Source of the DNA: an uncultured Cellulosilyticum sp.
Lineage (GTDB): Bacteria > Bacillota > Clostridia > Lachnospirales > Cellulosilyticaceae
Reading direction: 5' to 3'
NCBI GenBank assembly: GCA_934725855.1
Contig: CAKVCL010000003.1
Span: forward strand, 1-64,000
DNA length: 64,000 bases
This document shows, in pieces, positions 36,151 to 45,933 of this stretch (position 1 is its first letter; the number at the start of each line of letters is the position of its first letter). The position numbers and the translations under genes are program-made. The notes below the pieces were generated by a model. The model was not told where the DNA came from. It did no database searches and saw nothing but the letters and a program-made list of their open reading frames with translations.

Positions 36151-37713
36151 TTATTTAAAAGTTTTAAGTGTTAAATCTGATTTTACTGTAATCTCTACCG
36201 CCTTATGCTTATTAATATAATCTATTGCAAGTGCCTGAATATCCACATCATATTCTTTAACTACTTTGCAAGTTTGGTAGCATTCATACCCACCTGTACC
36301 AGTTGCTCTATAATCGCTCATTGCTAGGGTGTATTTTTTATCACTTAGTTCTTTACCATCTTTAAGAATTTTAACCACTCTTTCACCTACTGGCTTTGTA
36401 AGGTCAATTGTGTAGCTTAGCCCCGCGAAAAAGTCATAATTATAATGTTCTACTTTTGGATTTAGGAAACACTCTGAAATAACAACCTTTTCATCCTCGA
36501 GGGTAAAGTACTCTGCTGAGCGTTCTAAAGCTTTGCGAAGGATTGCTTCGTCCACTTCTAATACTTTAATCGTATTGGGGAATTGATACGCTCCCATAAC
36601 TTCTCTGGTTGTCACTTCTTTATTAAAGCCTATTGGATTGTTCCCTAGGCTAGTACATGAGAAATCTGCCCCTGTTAACTCTAGTTGAATTTGATTGCAG
36701 AAATCTGCAAGTCTTGACCCATTAAGCGCTAATTCTAATTTACTTAGTGGCTCAATTTCTTCTGTGAAGCTACCTAGCTTTTGGTCTAACCAGTTTTGAA
36801 CCGCTTCTTGCATGTTAAGCCAACTATCTACTTTGGATTGCACATTAGAATGAACAATTTGTTTAATAGTCTTGGCATCCATCTTTATAGCTTTAGGTGC
36901 TTTGCACTCTGAAGTGATCTCTATTTTTCCTTCTTCGTCTACCCCAATCTGTATGAAGCCATACTTCTGCCCATTAGCAGGAAGTTGAAGGGTATAAGTT
37001 CCATGTATACTTCTGCCTTCTACTGGCATATGCTGATGAGCCGTTAAAAGCAGGTCAAAGCCTAACTCTTTACAGATGCGATATCCTACATTTTCTTTTT
37101 CTTTGGCAAGACTTGCTCCTGTTTCTAAGTCACATTCAAAGCCACCATGATAAATACAAACGCTCACATCACATTTATCTTTTATCTCCTTAAATGCCCA
37201 AGCTACTGCTTCATAGGTATCTTTTACTTCTAAGTGACTTAAGTGTTCTGGTCTTTCCCACAAATTCACATAATCCGTCACCACACCTACAATTCCAACT
37301 CTTAGTCCATTTTCTAAAGTATGAATGGTATAAGGTTTTAAATCTAATCTTTTGCTCTTATCTATTACATTAGCTGCAATACACTCTGCTTTTAATGTTT
37401 TTAGGTAACTTTCCAGCCCACTATAATTATAGTTAAAATCGTGGTTGCCAAGTGTCACATAGTCATAAGGTGCTCCATTAAACACCTCTGCTATGGTACT
37501 TGCCCCTCCTTTATTTAACCACATATACTTTGCAAAAGCAGAGCCTTGGATGGTATCTCCGCCATCTAAGATAAGGGTATTGCCGTCCTTTTTGAACTTA
37601 CTCATACAGCTTAATACACCCATACTTTTTTCTTCATCCCTATTAATATAATCTGTTGGAAAAAGATAACTATGCGTATCTGACGTATAATATATTTTTA
37701 AATTTCTTTTCAT
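36151..37713 (-). CDS. Bifunctional metallophosphatase/5'-nucleotidase-like enzyme
   Basis: 520 residues. The metallophosphoesterase motifs are present: YYTSDTHSYLFP, LDGGDTIQGS, LGNHDFNYN and LLLTAHQHMPVEG. They are followed by a 5'-nucleotidase C-terminal domain (about 320-505) with NNPIGFNKEVTTREVMGAYQ. There is no signal peptide, so the enzyme should be cytoplasmic, unlike UshA. It lies 6 bp after the second permease gene and ends the phnDCEE operon. It may release phosphate from the imported compound (inference). The exact substrate is unknown. Confidence 0.85.
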   Translation of the reverse strand: MKRNLKIYYTSDTHSYLFPTDYINRDEEKSMGVLSCMSKFKKDGNTLILDGGDTIQGSAFAKYMWLNKGGASTIAEVFNGAPYDYVTLGNHDFNYNYSGLESYLKTLKAECIAANVIDKSKRLDLKPYTIHTLENGLRVGIVGVVTDYVNLWERPEHLSHLEVKDTYEAVAWAFKEIKDKCDVSVCIYHGGFECDLETGASLAKEKENVGYRICKELGFDLLLTAHQHMPVEGRSIHGTYTLQLPANGQKYGFIQIGVDEEGKIEITSECKAPKAIKMDAKTIKQIVHSNVQSKVDSWLNMQEAVQNWLDQKLGSFTEEIEPLSKLELALNGSRLADFCNQIQLELTGADFSCTSLGNNPIGFNKEVTTREVMGAYQFPNTIKVLEVDEAILRKALERSAEYFTLEDEKVVISECFLNPKVEHYNYDFFAGLSYTIDLTKPVGERVVKILKDGKELSDKKYTLAMSDYRATGTGGYECYQTCKVVKEYDVDIQALAIDYINKHKAVEITVKSDLTLKTFK

Positions 37714-37719
37714 TATACC

Positions 37720-38535
37720 CTATCCTCTCGCCAGTTTAATACGGATTTTTCCTGAAAGCCATTCGATAATTAATACGAGTACAATAAGACCTGCTAAAAT
37801 AGCTCCTACTTGATTCCATTTATAAGCATTCATGGCAAAAATCAATGGTGCGCCAATCCCACCAGCTCCTACAAGTCCAAGTACGGTTGCATCTCTTAAG
37901 TTCATATCAAAACGATAAATAATAGTAGATGCAAAATCTGGCATCAGCTGTGGTAAAATTCCAAAACGAATCTTTTGGAAAGTTGTACATCCACAGGCAT
38001 CTAAGGACTCTAGGATTTTCCTATCAATATCTTCTATCGATTCAATATACATTTTTGTAATCATCCCGATTGAACAAAGAGACATGGTAAGAAGTCCTGC
38101 AAAGGCTCCAGGTCCTGTTACCCTAATAAACATCAACCCATAAACGAAGGCTGGAATCGTTCTAATTGCCATGATAATCACACGCCCTACCACTGCAACT
38201 GGCTTTGGCACGATATTACTTGCACTTAAAAATGCAATTGGAATCGCTAAAATAGCCCCTACAATCGTTCCTAAAAACGCAATACACATCGTTTCTAATA
38301 AAAGATAAGGTACACCTTGATTACTAAAGCTAAATAATAACTCTGTGTCAGGTTTAAAAATTCCACCTAAAATACTCTTTACTACATCAGAACCACCTTC
38401 TGTGATTCCATTAAAATTAAGTGTACTACTAGACCATGCCATAAGCACTACAAAGACTAGTGCTGAAATAATCTGTAGTATCCACTTTTTTGGCTCTTTT
38501 TCTAATTGCTTTTGAATTTCTATACTTGTCTTCAT
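37720..38535 (-). CDS. phnE: Phosphonate-type ABC transporter permease PhnE (second)
   Basis: 271-residue integral membrane permease with about six helices. The EAA-type loop (LDACGCTTFQKIRFGILPQL) that docks with PhnC is clear, and the RTIPAFVYGLMF segment is typical of PhnE. AAGGAG lies 10 bases before the ATG. It follows the first permease gene by 63 bp and precedes the phosphatase gene by 6 bp. The pair of permeases would form a heterodimer. Phosphonate, phosphite or phosphate ester import is possible. Confidence 0.9.
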   Translation of the reverse strand: MKTSIEIQKQLEKEPKKWILQIISALVFVVLMAWSSSTLNFNGITEGGSDVVKSILGGIFKPDTELLFSFSNQGVPYLLLETMCIAFLGTIVGAILAIPIAFLSASNIVPKPVAVVGRVIIMAIRTIPAFVYGLMFIRVTGPGAFAGLLTMSLCSIGMITKMYIESIEDIDRKILESLDACGCTTFQKIRFGILPQLMPDFASTIIYRFDMNLRDATVLGLVGAGGIGAPLIFAMNAYKWNQVGAILAGLIVLVLIIEWLSGKIRIKLARG

Positions 38536-38598
38536 TTTTGCCTACTCCTTAGACGTTATCTCTAATGCTTTATTTCTTATAAGCCTTCTTCTTAAGTT

Positions 38599-39420
38599 TT
38601 AAGTGAGTTTCTTACGCAAATAGTGACTGATTCCTTCAATCACCATAACCGTTAAAAATAAGGTCACAAGAATCATTCCTACATTAGAATATTCTCTCCA
38701 CCCAATCTTTTCATTTAAAATGAGTCCAAGTCCACCTGCACCTACATACCCTAAGATGGCTGCATATCTTACATTTCCTTCAAAGCAGAATAAGCAGTTT
38801 GCAATATAGCTAGGAAGAACTTGTGGCATAATCGCTGCCATAAAAGAACGTAGCTTAGTTGCTCCAAAAGATTCCATGGCCTGATAAGCTCCCATATCTA
38901 CGGTTTCAATTTGCTCATAAAGTAGTTTCCCAATATAGGCAAAAGTAAAGACTGCAATAGCTGTTGTTCCCGCTAAAGTCCCAAGACCAAAGATATAAGT
39001 TGCAATAAGGGCAATAACAAGTGTTGGAATGGTTCTTACTAAGCTTAGAAATAAACGTGTAATAGAAATAACGACTTTGTTATGCACCACGTTACTCGCT
39101 GCCAGAATAGCAAAAGGTACTGCGACTAATGCACCAATTGCTGAGCCAAGTAAAGACATTTTAATCGTATCAAATAGTGGACCCCAGATTGCATTTAAAT
39201 AACTGGTTTCAGGTGGAAACATTTGACCTAAAATGACAAAGAATTGGTTTCCTCTTTTCATTAAAACAGAAAAATCAAAACCTGTAATATCTACCGAAAT
39301 CCAAGTCGCAATAACGAGTAATAAAATCACAAGTGGCATTCTAGAGCGTTTTTCAAAAACCTCTTTACCATCTGAAAGAGTGATTTTCTTAGGTGGAAAA
39401 ATCTTATCGTATAAGTTCAT
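38599..39420 (-). CDS. phnE: Phosphonate-type ABC transporter permease PhnE (first)
   Basis: About 273 residues from the ATG at 39420, placed two bases after the phnC stop codon with GGAGG six bases upstream. A longer version starting inside phnC lacks support. The protein has a hydrophilic N-terminus (MNLYDKIFPPKKITLSDGKE), about six membrane helices, RTIPTLVIALIATYIFG and the EAA loop (MESFGATKLRSFMAAIMPQV). It shares the PhnE fold with the following gene. Its ligand depends on PhnD. Confidence 0.9.
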   Translation of the reverse strand: MNLYDKIFPPKKITLSDGKEVFEKRSRMPLVILLLVIATWISVDITGFDFSVLMKRGNQFFVILGQMFPPETSYLNAIWGPLFDTIKMSLLGSAIGALVAVPFAILAASNVVHNKVVISITRLFLSLVRTIPTLVIALIATYIFGLGTLAGTTAIAVFTFAYIGKLLYEQIETVDMGAYQAMESFGATKLRSFMAAIMPQVLPSYIANCLFCFEGNVRYAAILGYVGAGGLGLILNEKIGWREYSNVGMILVTLFLTVMVIEGISHYLRKKLT

Positions 39421-39421
39421 C

Positions 39422-40180
39422 TTATGCCTCCATTTTTCCAATTTCTTGGCCACAGTAGATTTGATCTAGAACCTCTTGTGTAACCTCGCTACTTGGTCCA
39501 TCATAAACAATTTCTCCTGCTCTAACCCCAATCACACGGTCACAGTATTCTAATGCTAAGTCTACATGGTGAATATTAAGTAATACAGAAATGTTCATTT
39601 CTTTATTAATGCGTTTGAAGTCATCCATAACTTGTCTTGCTGTCACAGGGTCAAGTGCTGCAACTGGCTCATCAGCTAACATAATTTTAGGGGCTTGAGC
39701 AAGTGTTCTTGCAAGTGCAACTCTTTGCTGTTGTCCACCAGAAAGTTGGTCACATCTTGTATAAGCTTTATCTAGAATTCCTACTTTATCTAGTGCTTCT
39801 AATGCTCTTACTTTTTGTTCTTTTGTATAAGCTCCTAAAAGCACTCTCCAAAATGGAAGATCTGGAATATTAGAAGTTAATACATTATTAAGCACTGTGG
39901 TTCTAGAGATTAGGTTAAATGATTGGAAAATCATACCGATTTCTCTACGAAACTTTCTAAGTGACTTACCTTTTAGGCTGTTTACATCAACGCCATTTAC
40001 TGTAAGTTTTCCTTCTGTTACGTCATGCACACGATTGATTGTGCGAATTAATGTGGACTTCCCTGCACCTGAAAGTCCGATAATGGCTACGAATTCACCC
40101 TGCTCAATTTCAAGGGACACGTTTTTAAGGCCTTTAAAGCCATTCGGGTATACTTTACTTACATTATCAAATTTAATCAT
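39422..40180 (-). CDS. phnC: Phosphonate-type ABC transporter ATPase PhnC
   Basis: 252-residue ABC ATPase with a full set of motifs: Walker A GLSGAGKST, Q-loop MIFQSFNLI, signature QLSGGQQQRVALARTLAQAP, Walker B KIMLADEPVAALDP and the H-loop NIHHVDLALEY. These sequences are typical of PhnC. The gene follows phnD by 132 bp and abuts the first permease gene. The complete motifs indicate an active transporter. Confidence 0.93.
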   Translation of the reverse strand: MIKFDNVSKVYPNGFKGLKNVSLEIEQGEFVAIIGLSGAGKSTLIRTINRVHDVTEGKLTVNGVDVNSLKGKSLRKFRREIGMIFQSFNLISRTTVLNNVLTSNIPDLPFWRVLLGAYTKEQKVRALEALDKVGILDKAYTRCDQLSGGQQQRVALARTLAQAPKIMLADEPVAALDPVTARQVMDDFKRINKEMNISVLLNIHHVDLALEYCDRVIGVRAGEIVYDGPSSEVTQEVLDQIYCGQEIGKMEA

Positions 40181-40312
40181 AAAAATTCTCCGCTTCTTTT
40201 TTGTCTACTTAGAAAGTTTATTTAATTTTGGGTAAAAATAATAGGTGAACTAAAACAGCTCACCCATTACCCCCTATGGCCTATGCTCCCACATAAGCAT
40301 TAACTTAACGTA

Positions 40313-41365
40313 CTACTTAGAAGCACTAAGCTCCTTAATCAATTTTTGAGCCTCTCGTTCGTTATCATAATCTGAGTCCTCGGCAATTTTATAACCTTTA
40401 TGGCTATAAATCTCAACAACTTCTTGCCCTTCCTCTGTATTCCCAATATTAATAAAGGCATTTTGAAGTGCTTTTTTAAGCGTTTCATCCATGATATCTG
40501 AGTTTTTACTTACACTTACTGTGTCATTATAAATTGGACTTGTTACACCGATAACGTTTGTTTCTTCCCAAATTGAAGCTGGTCTACCAAATTCTTCTGT
40601 CCATTTTGAAGCATTGCCTGTGCGCACATCAGCAAATCCTAATAATACGTCTACTTGCTCAGAAGCAAGTCGTGCCATGGCACTACCATAAGAATCTGAT
40701 TGTACAACACTTGCTAAATCTGTAAGCCCTTTTTGATACTTTTCTTGCATCCATAAAGATGGATAAATATAACCAGCTGGAGATGTTGTAGACATAATGC
40801 TCCAGTTAGCTGAGTTAAGGTCTTCCCATGTCAATTCTTCACCAGCATTTACTTTAGCTGCTAATTCTTGACCTTTAGCCGATGGCCCTGCAATCATTAG
40901 TGAACGATAAGATACTGCTTGCTCATTAGTTGTTTCTGTTGCTAAACCATCATTCCAGTCTTTCGCATTATCTGAGTCTTTGTCTAACGCATCACGTGTT
41001 GCTGTCAAAATAACTTCAGCCCCATCATCGTATAGTACATAAGTTCCACCTGGAATTAAACCAACATCAGCTGTCCCTGCACTAAGTGCTTCTCCTACAG
41101 CCTCAAAGCTTGTTCCTACAGTAATTTCAACTTCACCTACGTTGTAACCTTCTTTTAATAACTCTTCTTTTAACATTCCTTTTAAAGGTTCTGTTGCCGT
41201 TACAATTTCCTCTGGATCTCTAGATGGTACAAAAGCAACTGTTAATTTATCAATAATCTTCGCGCCGTTTTCATCTACAGCCGCCGAAGTGTTTGAACTT
41301 CCACATCCTGTAAGTGCTGATAAACCAATTGTTACTGCCATAAGCATTGAAAATATCTTCTTCAT
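40313..41365 (-). CDS. phnD: Phosphonate-type substrate-binding lipoprotein PhnD
   Basis: 350-residue lipoprotein. The signal ends in the lipobox LSALTGC (Cys21), followed by a Ser/Asn-rich linker. The mature part has the PhnD opening LTVAFVPSRDPEEIVTATEP and the later PAGYIYPSLWM and SYGSAMARLASEQVDVLLGF, the type II periplasmic-binding pattern seen in PhnD and PtxB. Ligand specificity (alkylphosphonate, phosphite, hypophosphite or phosphate ester) cannot be read from sequence alone. It is first in the operon, and no C-P lyase or phosphonatase gene is visible in the window. Confidence 0.9.
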   Translation of the reverse strand: MKKIFSMLMAVTIGLSALTGCGSSNTSAAVDENGAKIIDKLTVAFVPSRDPEEIVTATEPLKGMLKEELLKEGYNVGEVEITVGTSFEAVGEALSAGTADVGLIPGGTYVLYDDGAEVILTATRDALDKDSDNAKDWNDGLATETTNEQAVSYRSLMIAGPSAKGQELAAKVNAGEELTWEDLNSANWSIMSTTSPAGYIYPSLWMQEKYQKGLTDLASVVQSDSYGSAMARLASEQVDVLLGFADVRTGNASKWTEEFGRPASIWEETNVIGVTSPIYNDTVSVSKNSDIMDETLKKALQNAFINIGNTEEGQEVVEIYSHKGYKIAEDSDYDNEREAQKLIKELSASK

Positions 41366-41546
41366 TTGGGCCTCCGTTTTTAGCTTCTTAATAGTGTCTT
41401 TGTTCTTCTATATTTTATTGGTAATAAAGGAAATTTGCAACATATTTTTATGTAATCTTGATTGTTATTTTATGTAATTTTCTTTTTTATCTTATTCGGT
41501 TTTCTAATCATTTTATAATTGATTCAATGTACAGCTTATAATACTA

Positions 41547-43076
41547 TTATTCTACTAAAACTCTAATCCTGTTAATTTCTTCATTAATCCCATCTGTTTC
41601 ATGCACAATCTGTTCAATTCCTTTTGCATTTTCATTTACTAATTCTGTAATTCCTTCAACTTGAGTCATTTGCATTTTTAAAGTCTGATAGGTTGTTTGA
41701 TTAAATTGTACCGTTTCTTCTGTATACTGACATTGTTCTTGTGTAAGATGATTCATTTGTGTAATCATGCTTGCAGATTCTTTTAATCTACCAATTAGAT
41801 TTGTAATTGTCTCTGCTGTGTCATTAACAACTTTATTTTGACTTTCAATTTGTGATACATTTTCTTTCATTAAATTCTCAACAATCTCTGTATCTCCTTG
41901 AAATTCCTCAATGACAGACTTAATATTAACCAAAGATTCCTTTGTGTTTTCTGATAATTTTTTCACCTGTGTAGCTACTACTGCGAATCCATTTCCCGCA
42001 ACTCCTGCTCTAGCTGCTTCAATAGATGCATTAAGTGCCAACAAATTTGTTTCCTCGGCTACTTGCTCAATAAACCTTATCAGTTCATCTAATTTTTGTA
42101 CTTGCTCTTGAAGTTTTTCTGTTACATTTAAAGTATGTGTTGTAGAACCTTTAATCCCTTTACTAATTTCTAATACATTATTTAATGCTTTTTCATTTTC
42201 AATAGAAAGTTGAACAATCTCCTCTGAAATTTGATTTGTATTCTCCATTTTTACGGAAATAGACAAAGCACTTTCTCTTAACTTTTCCAATTTTTCCTGA
42301 CTTTGATTAGAGTTTAATATTAAATCTTGATTTCCTTTAACAATATCTGTACTTGTTCCTACTATTTCCTCCATAGATGCCATCTCTTCTTGAGTAATAG
42401 CAGCCAAATTTTCAGATGTCATGGCTAATTGTTTCATTAAATTAGATACGTTCGTAATAATTTCTTTAAGGTCGTTGGTATTCTTATCCATTTTATCTTG
42501 CCCCACATTGGCTAATATATGTCCTGAGAAAAAGCTAATCATAAGCATGCCTAATATAATGAAACTTATAGCAGTTCCTTTACAAATCCATTCATCTAAT
42601 ACTGGAATTGATTGAAGTACTTGAGCTGGATATTGGATAAAAAATATCACCATTGAAACAATAAAGCAAATGGTTCCTACCACAGTTAGTTTAAAATCTT
42701 GAAATAAAATAATTACTGCTAACATAAATCCACAAGCTGCCCAAGTTTCTTGTGAAGGCATAAGTCTTATTAAAAAATTATAATTTACCACACAAATAGC
42801 TAATGAAATATACTCCAAATACAAATAGTACTTTGGAGTCATTTCCTTTTGCTTAATAAAAAAGTGATTAAATCCTAAAATAATAATTTCTTCAACAACT
42901 CCCACTCCTCCAAATAAAACATATTTCCATATTGAGATATTCCGGAAGCATCCAACAACTCTTAAAATAGAAGGTAGTCCAACAGCACCGCTAATTCCCA
43001 ATACCCAAATAACAATTATAGCTTTAGTAACTATTCCCCTATAGAATTCCAATGTGTTTACTGATTCTTTTTTCAT
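41547..43076 (-). CDS. Methyl-accepting chemotaxis protein with multi-helix membrane sensor
   Basis: 509 residues. The first 200 hold about six hydrophobic helices with almost no extracellular loops, so ligand sensing may be within the membrane or by another protein. A short linker then leads to the cytoplasmic signalling domain with the invariant hairpin tip ([20 protein letters not shown]). No HAMP domain is clear. It is transcribed alone. Signals may include membrane state, energy or a hydrophobic ligand (inference). Confidence 0.85.
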   Translation of the reverse strand: MKKESVNTLEFYRGIVTKAIIVIWVLGISGAVGLPSILRVVGCFRNISIWKYVLFGGVGVVEEIIILGFNHFFIKQKEMTPKYYLYLEYISLAICVVNYNFLIRLMPSQETWAACGFMLAVIILFQDFKLTVVGTICFIVSMVIFFIQYPAQVLQSIPVLDEWICKGTAISFIILGMLMISFFSGHILANVGQDKMDKNTNDLKEIITNVSNLMKQLAMTSENLAAITQEEMASMEEIVGTSTDIVKGNQDLILNSNQSQEKLEKLRESALSISVKMENTNQISEEIVQLSIENEKALNNVLEISKGIKGSTTHTLNVTEKLQEQVQKLDELIRFIEQVAEETNLLALNASIEAARAGVAGNGFAVVATQVKKLSENTKESLVNIKSVIEEFQGDTEIVENLMKENVSQIESQNKVVNDTAETITNLIGRLKESASMITQMNHLTQEQCQYTEETVQFNQTTYQTLKMQMTQVEGITELVNENAKGIEQIVHETDGINEEINRIRVLVE

Positions 43077-43246
43077 AAAATCTCCCCCTATCTTTATCCA
43101 TCAAAATTTCTTACATTATAACATGTATATATATAATTATACTTTTTATGACATGATAAATAAAGCATATACCTTAAAATAAGTTACTTTTTTTAAAAAA
43201 GAAGATTTTGTTATATAACATTATTTATAAACTCAACATTAGATTC

Positions 43247-45004
43247 TTACTCTACTTCATTATTCATTAAGGGTGCTTTTTGTTGTTCTTTTCCCTGTGT
43301 TCCCATATCAGAGATGATAAGTGTACTAGCGTCAACATATTCACTCTTCTTCTGCTCGGATGTAGTCGCTGCCAGTTCACCATCTAGCTGCTTTTTAATA
43401 CTTTGTGCGCGAAGTAAACAAAATGTTTTTAGTGCCTCATAGCCTTTTTTAAATTCATCTACATTATAAAAGGCACTTGGGTCATTCTCTACATAAGGTA
43501 AAATCATCTTATAAACTCGATCTATTTCCTTCTCACATTCACCTGAAGTAAAATAATTAGTAATCAGTTCTTCAAAATACTCATGATACTTTTTCATATA
43601 AGTTTCATTATTGGCAATCCATGCCCACATCGGCCTATTTTTTTCATCGTTATTTCCAAGTGGGGTATCAATCGCTGTATTAATAGTGAGGGTACTATTA
43701 TCACTAGTATCACCAGAGTCCTTATCATTTCTTCCTCCACCCATAAAAGTTCCAAAAGCTAAGTTATAGTCCCAAGGTAGCATAGAAAGTTTTCCTTCAT
43801 TCTCATATAAATAATAGTTGTGCAGCATATTTCCAGTGTAACTGTCTCCATTTAAAACAAAATTGTGTGCTACAAAATAACGAATTACTTCATCTGTGTT
43901 TATGGCATCCTCCAAATTGGTGCCTTCAGAAAGCTTTTTAAGTGCCTCAATCACCCGACTTTTATCTTCATCTGTTACATCCGTTTCTGCATTATCAAAA
44001 ATATCTGAGTAACTTTCTATCTCATCATCGGTATAACTTAGAGAAGCCCCTTTATCACTCTCACCAAATCCACCTGGCCCTTTATCGCCTTCTTTAAATG
44101 CTCTAGGTGACTCCATATCTTCTGGTTTTGGTATTTCACCATCAATAGGTACCTTTTGCGTTTCTTGACTTTCTGGAATTTGAAGTCTTTCCCCTTTCTC
44201 TGGTAACGTTGGTTCTTCTACAGGCTCATCTTTTTGTAGTCCATTCTCATCAGCATCTTTTCTTAACTTCTCTATGCCTTTAGGGCCATCTGGTTCCTCT
44301 GGTCTTTCTGGAAATTTATTGCCTGCCTGATTTAACTGCTCTGTTTCTGGCTTATATAAGTCACCTTCTCCTCCATAAGCACGTTCAAGGTAAGATTCTC
44401 CTACTTCTTCTAATGCAAGATATAAGCCAAAGTTTTGACCATTAATAGAAATAGACACATAGCTCGTAAGTGGTGCTTCTACTCCTACTGCTTTAAAAAT
44501 TTCATACGCCATGTAATCCTTCATATAAGTTGCATCTGCATAAATATTATTTAAATTAAGCTTGTCTAGTCCATAATAAGTCTGCCCTTTCACATACTTT
44601 CCAAAATTAAGCTTGAAACTATATCGGTCGGATTCTTTATCTGAAGCCACGCTTGAAAGACTTGTATTGCCTTTGGTGGCAAAAAAAACATCTTCTATCT
44701 TCTCACCATCAATCGTTGCATTCACTTTATATTTTGTTTTATCTAAAGGATTAGCTAGTAGGTCTTTCCAATCTTCTTCTGATATTTCAATGTCTATGGT
44801 ATGTACATAAGACTGATTGAATAATTTGTCCTTGTAGGATTGGACGCTATTACTTTCCTGATTTCCTACTTTGACCCCGGCTATACTTGTGCTTGTTGTC
44901 GTTTCATTAACCCGAGTTTGAGAATCTATATTTTGGCAGCCTACTAATGTACTTATTAATAATACTGGCATAATTTTCTTTGCATTCTTTAGATTATAGG
45001 TCAT
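43247..45004 (-). CDS. CotH-kinase-family lipoprotein
   Basis: 585 residues. The signal peptide ends in a lipobox LVGC (about residue 23). The CotH kinase fold is marked by IDIEISEEDWKDLLANPLDK, FFATKGNTSL, NLNNIYADATYMKDYMAYEI, and the active site LNGDSYTGNMLHNYYLYENE with MLPWDYNLAFG. CotH kinases phosphorylate spore coat or other surface proteins. The membrane anchor here suggests action outside the cell. A Pro/Glu-rich insertion (about residues 235-320) interrupts the fold. The gene is transcribed alone. Confidence 0.87.
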   Translation of the reverse strand: MTYNLKNAKKIMPVLLISTLVGCQNIDSQTRVNETTTSTSIAGVKVGNQESNSVQSYKDKLFNQSYVHTIDIEISEEDWKDLLANPLDKTKYKVNATIDGEKIEDVFFATKGNTSLSSVASDKESDRYSFKLNFGKYVKGQTYYGLDKLNLNNIYADATYMKDYMAYEIFKAVGVEAPLTSYVSISINGQNFGLYLALEEVGESYLERAYGGEGDLYKPETEQLNQAGNKFPERPEEPDGPKGIEKLRKDADENGLQKDEPVEEPTLPEKGERLQIPESQETQKVPIDGEIPKPEDMESPRAFKEGDKGPGGFGESDKGASLSYTDDEIESYSDIFDNAETDVTDEDKSRVIEALKKLSEGTNLEDAINTDEVIRYFVAHNFVLNGDSYTGNMLHNYYLYENEGKLSMLPWDYNLAFGTFMGGGRNDKDSGDTSDNSTLTINTAIDTPLGNNDEKNRPMWAWIANNETYMKKYHEYFEELITNYFTSGECEKEIDRVYKMILPYVENDPSAFYNVDEFKKGYEALKTFCLLRAQSIKKQLDGELAATTSEQKKSEYVDASTLIISDMGTQGKEQQKAPLMNNEVE

Positions 45005-45138
45005 TTTTAACGCCTCCTATGTGTTTTTGATTTCATCCTAAACCATAGTACCTTTCCTATATGTTTCCTAATTGAATGCTATGTGTTGCTTATATGAACA
45101 TCTTGCTATTTGGTGGTGTGCTCTTATCTATAAGCTTT

Positions 45139-45870
45139 CTATTCTTTTGATATGTTTTCCTTGTAATTATTTGACGTTCTTAGCTCCACCTTACATACAT
45201 TAAGTGCTTTGCCATCAACTCTAAATTTTACTTCATATTCCGCAAATTCCATTCCATATATGCGCTCTGGGTCATTTTGATAAGAAGGTCTTGGATCTTG
45301 CCCTAAAACTTCAATGAGTGCTTCTCTCTTTTCTTTTTCAACTAGTCTAAGCCATTTGTCCGGGAAATTTACCTCTATCTCATAGTCTTTGTACCTTTCA
45401 CTAAAGCCCCCCACAGCCTCTGGTTTATTATCCACGTAAGGTAAATAAGGCTTAATATCATAAATAGGTGTCCCATCTAATAAGTCGGCGCCTGATATAT
45501 GTAAAACAGGTCCTTTTTCTTTAGTAAACTCTATTTTCTCTAATTTTACACAAGACAAGCCCATGTGGTTTGGTCTAAACGGAGAACGCGTAGCAAATAC
45601 ACCCATTCTTGCGTTTCCACCAAGTCTTGGTGGCTTCACAGTTGGTGACCATTCTTTTCCCATCGCCTTTGAAAACTGCCAGATGAGCCATATATGTGAG
45701 AAGTCTTCTAAACCTCTTACTGCATTGGCATCCCTATACTCTGGTTCAAAAATAATCCTTGCCTTAAGTGAATCTACGATGCCACTTTGACGTGGAATCC
45801 CAAATTTACTTGGAAAATCATTTTGAATCACTGCAATTTGCTTTATCACAAATTCTCCTGCCATCCTCAC
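45139..45870 (-). CDS. trmO: tRNA (t6A37) methyltransferase TrmO
   Basis: About 240 residues. The TrmO (YaeB) signature is clear: GLEDFSHIWLIWQFSKAMGK, then GVFATRSPFRPNHMGLSCVK and an ISGADLLDGTPIYDIKPYLP segment. The enzyme methylates N6-threonylcarbamoyladenosine in tRNA using S-adenosylmethionine. The start could be the GTG at 45870 or the ATG at 45864. AGGAG lies closer to the optimal distance from the ATG. It is a single gene with no sign of co-transcription. The family assignment is firm. Confidence 0.92.
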   Translation of the reverse strand: MRMAGEFVIKQIAVIQNDFPSKFGIPRQSGIVDSLKARIIFEPEYRDANAVRGLEDFSHIWLIWQFSKAMGKEWSPTVKPPRLGGNARMGVFATRSPFRPNHMGLSCVKLEKIEFTKEKGPVLHISGADLLDGTPIYDIKPYLPYVDNKPEAVGGFSERYKDYEIEVNFPDKWLRLVEKEKREALIEVLGQDPRPSYQNDPERIYGMEFAEYEVKFRVDGKALNVCKVELRTSNNYKENISKE

Positions 45871-45933
45871 GCTTCTCCTATCTTTATGTTTTATGCTAAT
45901 TTATATCTTGTTCACACTACCTCATGGTTATAT

